From Calliopum simillimum (taxonomy: Eukaryota; Arthropoda; Insecta; Diptera; Lauxaniidae), in the NCBI GenBank assembly GCA_951812925.1, contig OX638370.1:1636001-1700000 (forward strand): 64,000 bases of DNA, in the 5' to 3' direction. The notes beneath the pieces were generated by a model. The model was given only the letters and a program-made list of their open reading frames with translations. It was not told the origin of the DNA and made no database searches. Within the stretch, counting starts at the first letter, position 1; every line of letters begins with the position of its first letter. Of this stretch, positions 49,111 to 60,240 are shown in pieces. The position numbers and the translations under genes were made by a program.

Positions 49111-50925
49111 TCTGATCGAATTTTCTGACCAATGGGAAAGGATCACAAAAGCTTCTAAAATCACCTCTCATTTTCAGTTTTTATCGCAATTTTTTTGTAA
49201 TAATTCTGTCTATCAAGAACACTGTGCAAACAATTGACAATTTGGATACCGTTTGGCGTTTGGGGCCTTAAGATGTCTATATAAATATTCGTGCATTTTT
49301 TCAAAGGGTTAACATACACGGCTCTGATTAAACAGTAAGTAAGCAGAATTTGGTTTAAAGTTAGAACAAAAAAGTCATCTATCTGATTGTGATTCACTTG
49401 AAAAAAGTGCTGACATTTTTAGTGCCACGAAACTGTCAGCTAACTGTCAAAATAGTGCTATTATTGCTTTTTAGTGGTTGACCAATCTAGGGGGGAGGTT
49501 AAGCGAACAAAGTTTTCACAAGACGACTTGTTCTTTTTGTTTTTGTGAAAATTGAGCGGCAAAAGGCAGCTATTTAATTGTGGGACGAAAACGAACAAAA
49601 TGTGGAATATAAATAAAAGCTGAAACTAAAAAACAAATTGATGTGGTTGTTGTTGTTGGCAACAGCTAAAGCCACATAAAAATAAAACAACAACAACAAA
49701 AGAAAATACGGCCATAATAACTAGAATATGGCTAAAATGATAAAAAAAAGAAAGAAAATAGCCAAGCACCATAGCACAGAATTCGTATGTTGGTTGTGTC
49801 GTCGGTCGTCGCCTCGTTTTGTTGTCTTCGAGAGCGTATAACGTATTTTTATACAAGTATGGGTTGTATGTTTGTTTATATGTATGTATTAGTTTTATGT
49901 GCATGTAGTTGACTAACTATGAAGTCATACTGACGTATGCCCTGTTGTTGTTGTTATTATTATTTTCTTTTTTTTTCTTTAGCTTAAGTTGACTAAAGTT
50001 TTCTGATGACTGACCACAGCCCAAAAAAAAAACTATGAAAATTTTTAAAAAAATTCCTGCCCAGTTTTTTGCAGCACTTACCTGGTATTTCACGGATTGA
50101 TTATAGAAAATACAAATCCAAAACGCGCAGGAAACACAAAATTAAATTCTGCGTAATTCTGCAAATCCAAATTTACACAAAGTCCTCGACGAAAAAGAAA
50201 AGACACTTGTTTGCTATAAACAAAATTTTTTGTTGTATATTTTTTAGGGATCGAAACGCCAACTCCTTCACGCACTTTTTTCTTTCCTTGGTACACTGTA
50301 TTTTTCGGATTTTTCTGATTTTTAACTTTTTTTACTCGTCGTCGTTAGATTTCTTAATTTTTTTTTATAAAAATTCTTCGTTTGCTTTATTTTCCACGTT
50401 CAGATTGAGAAAATCAAAGCAGTTTTCTGTGTTCTCTATGAGTTTCTTCTACAAAATAGAAAAATGAAAACTTGGTAATTTTATTAAATTTATTTATTTT
50501 TTTTTTTTTTATTTTTTTTTATCGTAGCACCGTGTGTATCTGCCGGATGCAAATTGAAAATACAAACGAACGGCACGAACGAGAGACTCGCACTAAAGTC
50601 TGAAAATTGGAGATACATAAAAACAGGGAGCGTTCTTTTATCACTAGTGTGTGTGTGTGTGTGTGCCTGTATTGCATTTGCTTAAGTGGAACGTATTTTC
50701 TCATATAAAAAAATTCAGCGATTTTTTTGCAATGGCAATACTTTGTGTGACTATGGATTAAGAAATTTTTCACCATTACGTTCCACATGCGATTTTTCGT
50801 TGAGATTTTTCTTACAGCTGAAGTTATAGGGAATATCACATATAAAAAAAGTTTTTTATCATTCGCCATTTTCATTAAGAGCATTCCTTAAAACGTGTAA
50901 AAGCCTCGAAAATGTCGCACTGATT
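49111..50925. other. Non-coding stretch
   Basis: No gene is recognised. A (GT)n microsatellite lies at 50646-50664. The plus frame 50069-50467 is low-complexity. Confidence 0.4.
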
Positions 50926-51041
50926 TGGTATTATTCCTTAAAACGTGTAAATGAATTGAAAGCCTCGTAAAATCATAATAGTTTGACAGTTTTACGAGTT
51001 TACGAGGTTCTAGAGGCATTAACACGTTTTCAGGAATACCA
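50926..51041. mobile_element. Short palindromic MITE
   Basis: TGGTATTATTCCTTAAAACG at the left mirrors ACGTTTTCAGGAATACCA at the right, with GCCTCGTAAA/TTTACGAGG inside. The preceding 50882-50910 repeats ATTCCTTAAAACGTGTAAA directly, so two partial copies may be joined. A second small hairpin (GTGACGTAC...GTACGTCAC) follows at ~51150-51215. Confidence 0.5.
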
Positions 51042-51301
51042 TATAGTAATTGTGTTTACTAAGGGAAAAATTGGTTTGTTCGTAAAATCAACTACTTTAC
51101 TGTTGATTCAATGTCAAAAATTAGTTGGAAAGTTCAACGAAAATACGACAACGTGACGTACATGGTTAGGTCTTGTTCTTATTTTTATGCCTTCTAACCA
51201 TATAGTACGTCACGAAAAACTGTGAATAAGCACAAGAGTGCCGCAATATTTGCAAAGTTCAACGAAAACGTGTGCGTGTGTGGTGCCGAAAAAAAAGTAA
51301 A

Positions 51302-51421
51302 ATGAATAATAGCGACAAGTACGAGGAAGCTGAATACCTAAACATAACAATTGAAGAAGAAACCGATCCGAATGATGAACTTCAGGAACTTTTAAAAGTA
51401 TTAAATAAAAAATATAAATAA
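51302..51421 (+). CDS. Candidate 39-residue acidic ORF
   Basis: ATG after GTAAA gives MNNSDKYEEAEYLNITIEEE and continues through DELQELLKVLNKKYK to a TAA that overlaps AATAAA, a polyadenylation signal. The frame stays open about 24 codons upstream, so it could also be the 3' end of a spliced gene. The composition (acidic, amphipathic C-terminus) looks more protein-like than neighbouring chance frames. The family is not recognised, and it lies among MITEs and could belong to one. Confidence 0.25.
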   Translation: MNNSDKYEEAEYLNITIEEETDPNDELQELLKVLNKKYK

Positions 51422-52189
51422 AAATGCATTTCAAACTTACGCGAAAGTTTTTTAAATCAAAATCTTTGAATCAACCCCAAATGTTTGTTAAATCAAAAGA
51501 AAATATTTGATTTGAAGACTAATCACATTCAATTTAATAATTTTAAATCAATAGTTTTTCACCGTCAATTCGCCTTCGGAGCTAAATCGTTGCTGATATC
51601 TATTTGAATCAACAGTGAAAGTTGTCGTTTTTTCCCTGAGTGTTGTTATTAGTTTTGAGCGCGTTATTCTGAAGAGGCACTCAACTTTAGTACCTGTTAT
51701 TCCGAAATGAAAAGTAGGCATGAAAAATGCAAGCAATAGCGTAACTAAAGAAGGTTTGGAGGCCCTTTTTATTTGCTCGGCAAACTTACAAAATTTCTGA
51801 GAAATGTATTTTAACCGCGGACGCCAAATATCCACCTACGCCACTGTCTACAAAATTTCCATGCTTAAATTTATATCATGCTACTTCGCTTACAAAAGAA
51901 TGAAAGTTGATAGTATACGCTAAGTTCCGACGAAGGGACCCCTCAAAATGACGGGCTTAATGGCCAGTAATCAAATACAAAAAGAAAAATTTCAAAAGCT
52001 TGCAATATAGCGAACCGCTCGCTTAATGACTTTTTTCAATACATAAATGTATGGGGAAGTCTCTTCTACTCGGTGTTTTCCATCATATTAAAGTTTTATA
52101 ACATTTCAGAAAAATTCTAGAAATGAGGTTGTTTTATGTAACTCACGCATGACAAAGCTCCGTTAAACTTAAAGTTGTAAAATTCTAAA
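51422..52189. other. Non-coding stretch
   Basis: No gene is recognised. Confidence 0.4.
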
Positions 52190-52600
52190 ATGGTCATAAC
52201 TTAGCGAATACAAATTGCATATAACTATTCAGTAGTTCATTTTAATGGTATAGAATAGTACTAAATGATTCAATCTAAAGAAAACGAAAACGTTTCGTGC
52301 ATCCTGTACATAACTTCCAAAATTGACAAAAACCGTGTTTTGAACTATGGTTTTAGCATTTCCAAAAATGGAAAAAAGATACGGATATAGTTCGACGTGA
52401 GTTTTAAAGAAAAACAGCATTACTTTAATATGCCGAACCAGATTTTATGTTTTAAAAAAATTATCTTGTCTTGTTATATAACTTCAAAACTTGCAAAAAA
52501 TAAAGTATTTTTTCAACATCTTGGTTAGGATATCTAAAAATCCAAACGTGATAGAGCAATTCTGCGATTGGATCGAAAATTGTTTTATCTCTGAATGAGA
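52190..52600. mobile_element. Relic of one arm of the CACGGTGG family
   Basis: Loosely collinear with 45290-45690. Shared landmarks are AGTACTAAATG, the GCATCCTGTACATAAC/TCCTGCATATAAC pair, AAAACCGTGTTTTGA-like sequence, ATCTTGTCTTGTTATATAAC and GATAGAGCAATTCT. Confidence 0.5.
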
Positions 52601-52801
52601 TTTGGTACATAGTATGTAAAGGGCACAGGAACAATTAACACATATTAAAATAGTGGGCGATGCCACAACCCCACAAAACAAATCTCTGAAACTATTTGAC
52701 GAAGATGGACGAGATTCGATACATATATAAAAGGCACATAAAATTGCGAGAAACAGCCATTCAGCCATGTCGTGAAATCCGATTGTTTTCAATCACTTTT
52801 C

Positions 52802-53427
52802 ATTTGGGAGGTTTTTTGATGAAAACGGTGAGTCGAACGATGAAAAGTATAAGTATCTCTTTTGTGGAGAAGAACAGGTTCTACAAATAGTATTGATTTG
52901 CATTAACGAAAAAATATCCGTTTAGGAAATATTCTTAAAAAACTGCAAAAGTCGAAAAATTTGATTTTATCGAATATTTTCTTAACGGTTATTTTTACGT
53001 TAATGCATTTTAATTTTCATCAAAAAGCCTCCTTATCAAATTCACAAAATAAATATAAGGCATTCTTTGCCACCTTTCCATTACAGTTTTTCAGATAAAA
53101 AGGCTTACACCGGCTTAAAATTTTCATTGAAAAAATTACTTTACATTGCTGCGAGCCAATAATCGCGCCAAAGATAGGGACTCAACAATTGGTGAAACAT
53201 TTTTGGTTAATTTTATGGTGATTGTATTTACTGTGAATTTTCGTTAACATGCATTCCAGACGAGATATTAACGCTACAAAGTGAAAAAACGATGTTAGAC
53301 TGATCCGACGGTTTATATTTAAACGAAAATTTACATCGTCTTAAAATTGTCCAAATAACTGGCCAATTGGCCAAAAGCTTACCCAATTGTTGAGCCCCTA
53401 TCTTAGGCATGATAATCGCTACGAATA
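52802..53427. repeat. Two successive degenerate hairpins
   Basis: GGAGGTTTTTTGATGAAAA near 52806 mirrors TTTTCATCAAAAAGCCTCC near 53017, with GCATTAACG partners inside. Then CGAGCCAATAATCGCG to CTCAACAATTGG (53154-53197) mirrors CCAATTGTTGAGCCCCTATC to GATAATCGCTACG (53389-53425). Both look like palindromic transposon remnants. Confidence 0.5.
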
Positions 53428-54717
53428 TTCGTTAAAAACTCTTCAATTTCACTTCGAAACTAAAACCTCATCAAAAAGTAACTAACATTGTTTGTCACAT
53501 ATTTTGAAAAAGAAATATTTATGGCATTTTTTTTTTTTAATCCTTGGATTTTTATTTTCAAATTCAATTTTAACGTCCAGTAAACTGTATGTATTTTTAA
53601 CCTCAAATACAAAAACTGATGCCGCATAATTTGTAGAATCAAATGATAAACTAATATTGATTGTTTTTTTTTTGTTGAACATATATTTTCAAAATACATT
53701 TCAACTTTTGATTTACGTACAACGTTACTATTTTCTTAATGAGAAAGCAACAAACGAAAAAACACTGTCATAATAAAATGAAATAAAGAAAAGCCAACGA
53801 ATATCGAAAAATCAAATCGAACCAAAAATTTGGATTTATTTAATATATAAAAAATGAAGTACATTATTTTAGTATAACAACTACAGTTGGGGAGATATTT
53901 TAACATTACAATTTGAGTAATTTCATTTAATAGATTGCCCAATTATTTTACAATTGCAAACAGCTGATGTTGTGTGGTGTGTACACTCGTGTTATTTAGT
54001 AACAAAGCACTAAAATAAATAATAATTTTTATATATATAGTTTTGTTTTTTTTTTTTTCGTTGAGTTTAAAATTAATTAAACTTAAAAATAACGTGTACG
54101 AAATGACAAAAATTAATTATTTAAAAAAATTTAAATGTAAATTAAAAATTAGGAAATTAAAAACGCCTACAAGTATATTTTTTTTTTTCGTATTTTTTAT
54201 TTTATTTTTTTTTTTTTTTTAATTTTGTTGTTGTTTCTGTTTAGCTGAATCGCTGAATGAGCTGCGTTTGCTGAAATTACAGTTGTGTCATCATAGCTAC
54301 TTCAACATCTACTTAAGTAGAATTAAATTGTATTTTATTTATTATTAGTACATAATTTATTTTGTTCAAATGAATGAATTCTAGAAATTTATTGCTTGAG
54401 GAACTCTTTTATATATGTATGTGTGTTTGCATTACTTAATCGCTGAGAAGGCTGAGTGTGTGTCTCATCGTCTTTTCGAAATCTTTTATCAGTTTAAAAA
54501 CGAAAATGAGTGAAATATTTAAATAAAAAAATTACAAATAAAAAACAAAAAGAAACATCACACAAACAATTCTTCATCATTACATTCTGCAATGTTACAA
54601 TTTCATTTTGTGTGTTTTTTTATATCACATAATCAAAGAAAATCACATTCATTCAACCGTAATTTCAGAGCTTCCACTTCACCGCTGCTTTTATCTCAAA
54701 TATGTAGTTTAGCGCTT
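53428..54717. other. AT-rich stretch including the Paip1 3' UTR
   Basis: Downstream of the Paip1 stop on the minus strand there are candidate AATAAA signals (TTTATT on plus) around 54329-54360. The Paip1 3' UTR therefore probably occupies roughly 54330-54717. The rest is AT-rich without other features. Confidence 0.4.
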
Positions 54718-56334
54718 CTATGAAGACGGTTTCAACTTGCAAAATTCTTTGTAAGCCTTTTCAGTCTCCTCATCCATTTCTGGATCATAATCTACATCTA
54801 AATCTTGGCCATCCTCTTCGTCGGTGGAACCGCCTCCAGCTCCAGCAATACCACTATCAGCGCCGCCGCTAACGTGAGATGTCAGAAAATCGCTTTCTTC
54901 AGCAGTAAGTTCACGTCCATCTGGGCCATAAAATATGGGCTCATCACTGGTACGCAACGGCTCGGGCTGTTTCAGTTTCTCCTCATCCTCACACATAGAA
55001 TTCGAAGAGATTTTGCGTCCCCAATTGTTTTTCTGCAATGAGATTACGTTAACAGCCAGTGGATATTTACCTGGATTTTTGCAATTGATAGCATCCAACT
55101 GCTGAATTATTTCTTGCATATCCATTGGACAATCAGAGGTCAAGTCGTAACCAGCCAACTTGAGCGTAAGGCAGATACAACGCACATTATCGTTACTCTC
55201 TTTGGAAAGCAATTGCTTAAGCGCAAAGACAATATTTTCAGCTATTAAATGTATGCGTGAATCATCACCGCGTAGCTGCATGTACAGCTCGGCTAGAAAT
55301 AGAGCGGTTTCACGCACCATTTGATGCTGTTGTGGTTGCTTCATATATTGGACCAGCTCATTTTGATGATAGTCCAACTTGCATTTAAGTAGCATATGGA
55401 ATAGAGAGTCCTTTTTAAGATTGAGCATGTGCAGCAGATTATACAATTTGGCACCCATATAACGGAAGTTGGGTTTCTGGATGGACTCTTGGAATATATC
55501 TTCCATAGCATTGGATAGTACGTAATCATTGTTTTCCATGCCATCGAAAATTGTGAGAAAACGTGTACCAATAGTATCAAATTGCCCAGGGTTTTGATTT
55601 AAACACTGAATAACAGTCTGCAAATAATCCAGAGCGATTGTCTCCACTTCAACAGCTGTAGTCTGATGTACAGCAGCGGCTGCAGAACCAGAGTTCTGAT
55701 ACGACTGATGATGATTATGATGCTGCTGTTGATGATGATTACGTTGGCGCTGATTGTAATTGTTGTAATTGTTAGAGGATCCTCCAGCATGCTTCGATGA
55801 AGACGATGGAGATGGCGAATACCCAGACGAGTTTTCACCATTTCCAGGTTTGTTGACTTTCAGACGCCCCTGTACAGAAGAGTTGGTACCATAAGTTGAG
55901 TAGTATTGTTGCTGTTGATGTTGTTGGGGATTTTGATGCTGTGGCATCTGCTGAAAACCATTATAACGTTGATGTTGATGCTGGTGCTGATTTTGATGGT
56001 GCTGTTGGTGATGATGTTGGTTATGGTGTTGTTGTTGATAGTGTTGATTATGATGTTGCACATGATGTTGTTGTTGTTGTTGTTGATGATGATGCGGTTT
56101 ATTCTGTTGGAAATGCGAATAGTTTTGTTGATTATGTTGTTGTTGATACCTTTGCTGATGCTCTAATCGGTCTTGTTGAAAATTACTCGCAGCATTCGAG
56201 GGTGTAAATTCCATAGCATCTGGTGAGAGTCCTACTGAATGTGTTGGCGTATTGGCAGCAGATTTCGGCTTCCGTAGAGGCATATAACCCTCATTTTCGT
56301 CATAGGGTGCGCGTACTGGTGGTGGATTTTCCAT
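54718..56334 (-). CDS. Paip1: Polyadenylate-binding protein-interacting protein 1
   Basis: Paip1 bridges poly(A)-binding protein and the eIF4A/eIF3 initiation machinery in the cytoplasm and stimulates translation. The intron-less 538-residue product has a PAM2 motif at residues 36-46 (LSPDAMEFTPS; L, A, EF and P fit the PABC-binding consensus). A His/Gln-rich low-complexity region follows at ~53-145 and again ~199-211. A MIF4G-type helical domain lies at ~229-435. The conserved FYGPDGRELTAEE segment is near 468-480, and an acidic PAM1-like tail ends DPEMDEETEKAYKEF (517-531). Domain order matches vertebrate Paip1, but the long H/Q tract is fly-like. The start is chosen because the PAM2 lies close to it and in-frame upstream sequence lacks conservation. 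Transcription diverges from Rpn13. No frameshift or stop is seen. Confidence 0.93.
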   Translation of the reverse strand: MENPPPVRAPYDENEGYMPLRKPKSAANTPTHSVGLSPDAMEFTPSNAASNFQQDRLEHQQRYQQQHNQQNYSHFQQNKPHHHQQQQQQHHVQHHNQHYQQQHHNQHHHQQHHQNQHQHQHQRYNGFQQMPQHQNPQQHQQQQYYSTYGTNSSVQGRLKVNKPGNGENSSGYSPSPSSSSKHAGGSSNNYNNYNQRQRNHHQQQHHNHHQSYQNSGSAAAAVHQTTAVEVETIALDYLQTVIQCLNQNPGQFDTIGTRFLTIFDGMENNDYVLSNAMEDIFQESIQKPNFRYMGAKLYNLLHMLNLKKDSLFHMLLKCKLDYHQNELVQYMKQPQQHQMVRETALFLAELYMQLRGDDSRIHLIAENIVFALKQLLSKESNDNVRCICLTLKLAGYDLTSDCPMDMQEIIQQLDAINCKNPGKYPLAVNVISLQKNNWGRKISSNSMCEDEEKLKQPEPLRTSDEPIFYGPDGRELTAEESDFLTSHVSGGADSGIAGAGGGSTDEEDGQDLDVDYDPEMDEETEKAYKEFCKLKPSS

Positions 56335-56497
56335 ATCGTTTCGTTTAAGATCCAGATTTGCCTTTGAAATTGGGCGTAAGTTGAATAACTCGTCGTCGAA
56401 AATGAATGTCTCAAGTGTTCAACAGGTGGTTAGATTCGTTGTTTTGTCACGGTTGTTTCTTGTTATTCTTGTTTTTGTGAATGTTTTAAAAGTAAAG
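56335..56497 (-). other. Paip1: Probable Paip1 5' UTR exon adjoining the ATG
   Basis: On the minus strand a pyrimidine-rich CCACTTTCCTACTGACAG precedes 56497. It is a plausible 3' splice site joining the start-codon exon to UTR exons near 59.7-60.1 kb. This is inferred from splice motifs only. Confidence 0.35.
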
Positions 56498-56920
56498 CTG
56501 TCAGTAGGAAAGTGGAAATACATAAAAGTAATTAAGCAACTAAATTAAATGATATTTAAATAAGTAATTAATAAATTGTTTGTCAAGAATATGATGAGTG
56601 CAAACAATTGTATTTTCGACGAATTTGCAAATTTAGCGAAGAAGACGGAAGAAATGTGCACGCAAAATATAATTTTCAACAAGGTTAATTGAATTAAAAC
56701 GCGCTCGCTGATGTATTTAAACAAATATACGATGTGAGAACTGGCGAAATAAAATAAAACAAATCGAAGTATGACTTTATCAACATTGGATTTTCATATT
56801 TCTGTACAAACTTCCTGCCCCGTTTTATTGGACTTTATATACTCGAACTTATATGAGACTGATAAAAAAAAGGTGAGGTGTCAAAAAATTTGAGCTGAGA
56901 ATTTTTTCAAATTTGTTTAA
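56498..56920. other. Putative Paip1 5' UTR intron sequence
   Basis: AT-rich non-coding sequence. If the splice sites at 56498 and 59654 are used, everything between them is one ~3.2-kb intron carrying the MITE, tandem repeats and dead retrotransposon listed below. Confidence 0.35.
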
Positions 56921-57244
56921 CCCTTTCCACCCGAAAAAAAAAAATTGTGGGGTACACAATATTTGTGATAGGTTAATTTTAGACTCTTAATTAAAGTAAA
57001 ATGTGTGACCATCTCTAAAATCAAATTTTAACCGCCAGAGGCGCTTCCGGTCTATATTCCCAACAGATGTTTTTGATTTGAATTTTTGGGATATAAATGT
57101 CCTTAGAGTGGTTATAAGAAAAAACAGTGGTTACTAAAAATTGCATTAATTTTATTTATTCATTCAATTTACGTGGCGTTAATAACAGAGTTATGTATTT
57201 ATTCAAAAAATTTTGGGATATATTGTCCAACCGTTTCGAAAGGG
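56921..57244. mobile_element. piggyBac-like MITE, second copy type
   Basis: TTAA|CCCTTTCCACCCGA at the left and CCGTTTCGAAAGGG|TTAA at the right (TTAA at 56917-56920 and 57245-57248). ~324 bp, non-coding. Terminal CCCTT is shared with the element at 23482-23782, but the interiors differ. Confidence 0.65.
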
Positions 57245-57319
57245 TTAAGATCACTAAGAGGTCGCCCATATTTTTCGATGCCAATGTATGGGTATTTGCA
57301 CGAAAGCTGTCCATTTTTG

Positions 57320-57960
57320 TCGCTCCCGTTACTTTTTTAAAGTTAATTTTTAACTTAATGCTGCAATCTAAGAAAATTCTTGTACCAAATATTACAGCAC
57401 ATTAAACTGGAAGTTTCAAATAAATCGATTCTCTACAGAAAGCCTGTAACAACAGGGTGTCTCAATGGAAAAATACCTCATTTGTCGTTCCCGTTACTTT
57501 TCTAAAGTTAATTTTTATTAATTTCTTTAGTTCTCAATGCTGCAAACTAAGTAAATGTTTGTACAAAATATTACAATGACTTAAATTGAAAGTTTTGTTT
57601 TCAACATTTCTTGCAAAATTTCACGGATATGAAGGATTAACACTCATAAATCGATGATAGCATATTTGTAACGTCGCACCCGTTACCACCAATTTAATTC
57701 AACAAAATCATTGAGATTGAACTATTTGTAAATACATACTTCTATTTGTTAAAAAGATCGGGATAATTGACACTTCTGAAGACACCTTTTTCGTGTATTT
57801 ATCCACATTTTCTTTTAATTTGAAGAAAAAAAAAAGGCCTGAATCTGTCGCCTCCGTTACTATACCCATATGTAATTCCCTGATTTGATTGGTGGCTGAA
57901 ATGTCTACTTTTCAAAGTATCATAACTCGGAAAGTGTCTCATTGGAAAGGACGAAGGAAT
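57320..57960 (+). repeat. Diverged ~165-190-bp tandem repeats
   Basis: TCGCTCCCGTTAC-type landmarks recur at 57320, 57485, 57674 and 57848. Companion blocks such as AAAGTTAATTTTTA, ATGCTGCAA and ATATTACA recur in the first units. The copies are strongly diverged, which indicates an old tandem array or the internal repeats of a transposon next to the piggyBac-like MITE. Confidence 0.6.
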
Positions 57961-58729
57961 ATTATGATAAGGAAGAGTGTGACTATTCGATGCCATTAGA
58001 AAAAAATAATTTCACTTTTTCCTGCAGCTATACCATAAGCCTGATAACAGCGTTTTCTCCAACTTTAAGCAAGGATATATTGACAATTCTGAGTATGCAG
58101 TCGGATTCAGCGTAAAAAAACATAAGACTGCAAATATGAAATAAAAACTTTATTGGATTTTTTTTGTGTGTGCCTGTGTTCGAATTTCCAGAAATTAGAA
58201 TCAGAGTTTGCAATACATCTTAAATTAGAATTGAAAATTCTCTCTCTTTAGAAAATTACTTACCGAACTATAATTCGGTAACAGGAATGCCTAGTTTCTC
58301 AGCATGCTCAAAAAAATTTTGAATTTTGTATAAATTTTAACAATTGTCTTGTTATCCAACTTTGAGGTTAGGATATCTGAAAATACATTTTTAACAAATG
58401 TGCTCGATTTTGATGTCACACCTTTCATTTCCTTTACTAAGCAAGACCAAAAACCCAGTTTCAACATCTCTCCCTGGTCTGTAATCTTTTATGCATCGGT
58501 ACCACTGGAGCCCTTAGGTCCAACTCATCAGAATCTTTAAACGTCTATTGATCCAGAGTATTACTACTGATAACATAGTTCCCAAGCTTTTTAAGAAAAG
58601 ATTCTTGGTAACATTTCGTCTAGAGAACACTCATGTAAATAATCAGATAAATGCATTTTCTAAGCGGAAATTTCCGCGATTAACTAGACGGTCTATTACC
58701 GTCTCAAAGGAGTAAGCGAGAAGGTAATA
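57961..58729. other. Non-coding gap
   Basis: No gene is recognised. A segment near 58340-58390 (TTGTCTTGTTATCCAAC, GGATATCTGAAAA) weakly resembles the CACGGTGG-family relics. Confidence 0.35.
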
Positions 58730-59286
58730 CGTCAAGTCGAGCCACTTTAAAATCAAACTGTATTAAATCGAAGACAGTTTTGAATGTTATACCGCTTTAA
58801 CTTCCCTTAGCGAAAGAACCAGTACCTCTTCAGTGGGTGCCATCGCATTGGGAATTTTAGGAAATGAAAAGGTAGATCTATCAGCACATCTATTCTAACA
58901 CTTAAGGATACCAGCAATGCTTCACCATTTCTTCTCATTAAAGAATGCTCAAATGTACACAGTAGCAAATTGGCCTCATTTTCACAAAGCAGAGTGAATG
59001 CGGTCTGCTGACCAGAGTTACCTTGAAGAAGAGAAAACTATTGTGTATCTTTTATGTCTGCTCTGCTATGACAAGAACTAGACTAAAATGCTTTGGGCTG
59101 TCGTTTTTCAATTCCTTAAAGGAACTCACGTGACATTGAAAAATTTACTTTACAGACACAGTCCTTCAGTTTGGAAAATACCATATTGAAAGGACCAGAG
59201 TTTATGAACAGATTTTAATAAGAGTTTTTGCATTCACTATGGACTCTTGCATTCTATGTGTATGTGCCATTATTAACCTAACCTAT
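58730..59286 (+). pseudogene. Dead non-LTR retrotransposon (RNase H fragment)
   Basis: In broken frames one reads an RNase H fragment: a CIKSKTVLNVIPL-like helix, then WVPSHW, then after a frameshift GNEKVDLSAH. A C-terminal segment with CPAMTRTRLKCFGLSFF follows. These correspond to the WVPGH, GNEKADELA and CPALARARLKSLGKPFF segments of the intact fragment at 6068-7180. It ends in AACCTAACCTATA, like that copy. Stops and frameshifts show it is an old related insertion, inside the putative Paip1 5' UTR intron. Confidence 0.7.
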
Positions 59287-59654
59287 AAGTAAGTGGCAAT
59301 AAGATTGCAGACTTTTGGGTACTTGGATTTATCAAAAAGGGGATTCATTAGGGTAACTTTGGCTTATTCTTTCTATGACATCAGCATTGAAAAGTCGCAA
59401 TTCATAACATATATTCCATCCCAATCAGGACTATTTTCATCCACTGGAAGTAGCTAAAAAAAAATTATTATTGACATTGGGACAACTTAAGATACCGCTC
59501 GATATTTTGGCCATTTGCGTTCCTGGAGATTGGCTTCTGCGTGCCTACTTTATCTCCTCGTGGTTTTTATTTGTTATGGAACAAATATTTGTCAATTTTC
59601 TTTTTCTTCTTTATCTTATTCTCTTACAACTATAAGAACTTGTACACAATCTAC

Positions 59655-59857
59655 CTGAAATTGTTCGCTTTCCTTTCGCCCTTTTTTGTTGTTGTTGTTA
59701 TTACTGGTGTTCTCAATTTTTTTTCTTCGTTAACTTCGTGCTTGCGTTGTCACTTTTTTTCTACAACGCAACTCTTTTTTTTTTGGGTGAAATTTTTTTT
59801 TTTTGTATTTCTTGCGTTTTGCAAAAATTGAAATTCAAGAAAAACCACTTCTTCCAG
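59655..59857 (-). other. Paip1: Probable Paip1 5' UTR exon 2
   Basis: Minus-strand acceptor TTTATTTCGCTTGCAG| at 59858 and donor TTTCAG|GTAGAT after 59655 bracket an A-rich, CAA-repeat-containing 203-bp segment without a long ORF. That composition is typical of fly 5' leaders. The link to Paip1 is inferred from strand and position. Confidence 0.3.
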
Positions 59858-59960
59858 CTGCAAGCGAAATAAAAATAAATAAATGCAATAAAAGAACCAC
59901 CATAAAAAGCAAAAATTAAAATAAAACAGACAGCAACGAATTCAACATTTTTTTTCTTAC

Positions 59961-60200
59961 ATTTTGCTCCTCGTTTTCTACGCTGTACGCTTCAACCTTT
60001 TTTCGTCTTTAGACTTTCGTGGAAAAATTTCTTTTACAATTTTCTGCGCGCATCTCCGTATCCCGTTTTACAAATTTTATATATAAATGCACGAAATTTA
60101 TTCAATTTTCATACTTTTTATTTTAAATGTATGGATATTGAGAAGTTTTGGCTAAAAATTGATTTTCTTCAACGCACGATGACCAAAAAAAGTAGTAAAC
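59961..60200 (-). other. Paip1: Probable Paip1 first exon / promoter region
   Basis: The minus-strand donor GAGCAAAAT|GTAAGAAA at 59961 is strong and sits 103 bp from the acceptor of the next candidate exon. Upstream sequence around 60130-60240 is GC-richer and non-repetitive, so it would contain the transcription start. No TATA or DRE is seen. The end coordinate is approximate. Confidence 0.3.
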
Positions 60201-60240
60201 GACAAAATTTTCCGTTCGTTTTTTCGTTAGCGGTGTTCAC

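Noticed and set aside
48239..51840. A single hAT element between CAGTGGCGTACCTAGGG at 48239 and CTACGCCACTG at 51837
   Set aside because: The two ends match for only about 10 bases, no 8-bp duplication is visible, and unrelated elements lie between.
55896..56207. Plus-strand valine/aspartate- and leucine/methionine-rich frames opposite Paip1
   Set aside because: They are antisense shadows of the His/Gln codon tract.
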